DNA of 64,000 nucleotides from Macrothele yani. Lineage: Eukaryota > Arthropoda > Arachnida > Araneae > Macrothelidae. This document shows, piece by piece, positions 63,734-64,000 of this stretch (position 1 is the first letter of the stretch; every line of letters begins with the position of its first letter). Below the pieces are notes generated by a model. The model saw nothing but the letters and a program-made list of their open reading frames with translations, did not search any database and was not told the origin of the DNA. The stretch covers positions 75,512,607-75,576,606 of the forward strand of contig CM077005.1 of the NCBI GenBank assembly GCA_039090855.1, written 5' to 3'. A program made the translations under genes and the position numbers.

Positions 63734-64000
63734 TTTTTTTTTATATTTTACTGTGGAACAGCACTATCGTAAGATTTTTTAATATCGATAAAAAATCCTG
63801 TATTTTTTTAACATGATAAAAACCTTTGATATCTAGAACAATTTCCAATTATCTATCCTTGACGACTAAGTTACTTCTGATGAAATAAATTAGTTAAATA
63901 TAAAACAGGTCGTTCAACATTCGCAGAATTTTTCCAACACTTCAGCCCTTAAGTATGAACTTAGCATCATAATTTTCTTCAAAATCCATCATGCATGACA

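Noticed and set aside
1..64000. Bacterial-style operons, ribosome binding sites and terminators
   Set aside because: The content is eukaryotic transposon-rich DNA; no operon or prokaryotic signals.

Overview
The window looks like intergenic DNA from a large, AT-rich, transposon-loaded animal genome, most likely an arthropod. A chelicerate such as a spider would fit the mix of Tc1-like, mariner and RTE families, but this is inference: no host gene, rRNA or mitochondrial marker is present to fix the lineage. I find no convincing host protein-coding gene. Nearly every recognisable segment is a mobile element, usually broken, and often inserted inside another element.

Layout. 0.08-0.42 kb: 52-bp minisatellite. 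2.0-6.9 kb: three-deep stack, a mariner/IS630-type DNA transposon split by a satellite-carrying Helentron-like (HINE-type) element, itself split by a Tc1 element. 7.4-12.4 kb: two head-to-tail RTE-type LINE copies (one truncated, one near full length but broken), with tRNA-like LTR fragments on either side. 14.4-15.8 kb: a Tc1-like transposon with an intact transposase ORF, the only apparently complete protein gene here. 16.3-17.8 kb: a non-coding DNA transposon with inverted arms of about 350 bp. 18.6-23 kb: decayed SINEs and microsatellites. 24.8-28.8 kb: a mariner and two Tc1 remnants, one carrying a young SINE. 29.5-31 kb: a Penelope-like GIY-YIG remnant and an unidentified coding-like stretch. 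32.1-34.9 kb: a third RTE copy (minus strand), a pogo-like MITE and a TRIM retroelement. 35.4-38.3 kb: SINE inside a long TG...CA LTR inside a TTAA-type MITE. 41.1 kb: solo LTR of the TRIM family. 42.7-45.8 kb: a broken hAT transposon with 8-bp target duplication. 46-54.5 kb: two copies of one Tc1 family, a mariner with a SINE inside, and a second Helentron-like element inside the second Tc1. 54.5-60.5 kb: minisatellite, MITE, decayed mariner and SINEs. 60.5-61.0 kb: a young TRIM. 62.0-63.7 kb: a second copy of the second Helentron-like element.

The most unusual system is a family of terminal-repeat retrotransposons in miniature whose 160-180 bp LTRs each contain a tRNA-like cloverleaf with Pol III A and B boxes. 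The youngest copy (60,506-60,982) has two LTRs identical by eye, a 4-bp target duplication, an 18-nt primer binding site matching the 3' end of tRNA-Lys3, a polypurine tract and a conserved hairpin. Acceptor-stem pairs covary between loci. The family recalls the plant Cassandra elements, which carry 5S rRNA sequence in their LTRs, but here with a tRNA.

The second notable theme is two unrelated satellite families, both with tandem monomers of about 150 bp, delivered by elements of the same architecture: terminal hairpin, (GTCY)n tract, tandem core, terminal stem-loop. One has a CTCF-like CCCCCTGGTGG motif in almost every monomer.

All boundaries were read by eye from terminal inverted repeats, target duplications and comparison between copies in the window. 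Family names rest on recalled motifs, not on database searches.
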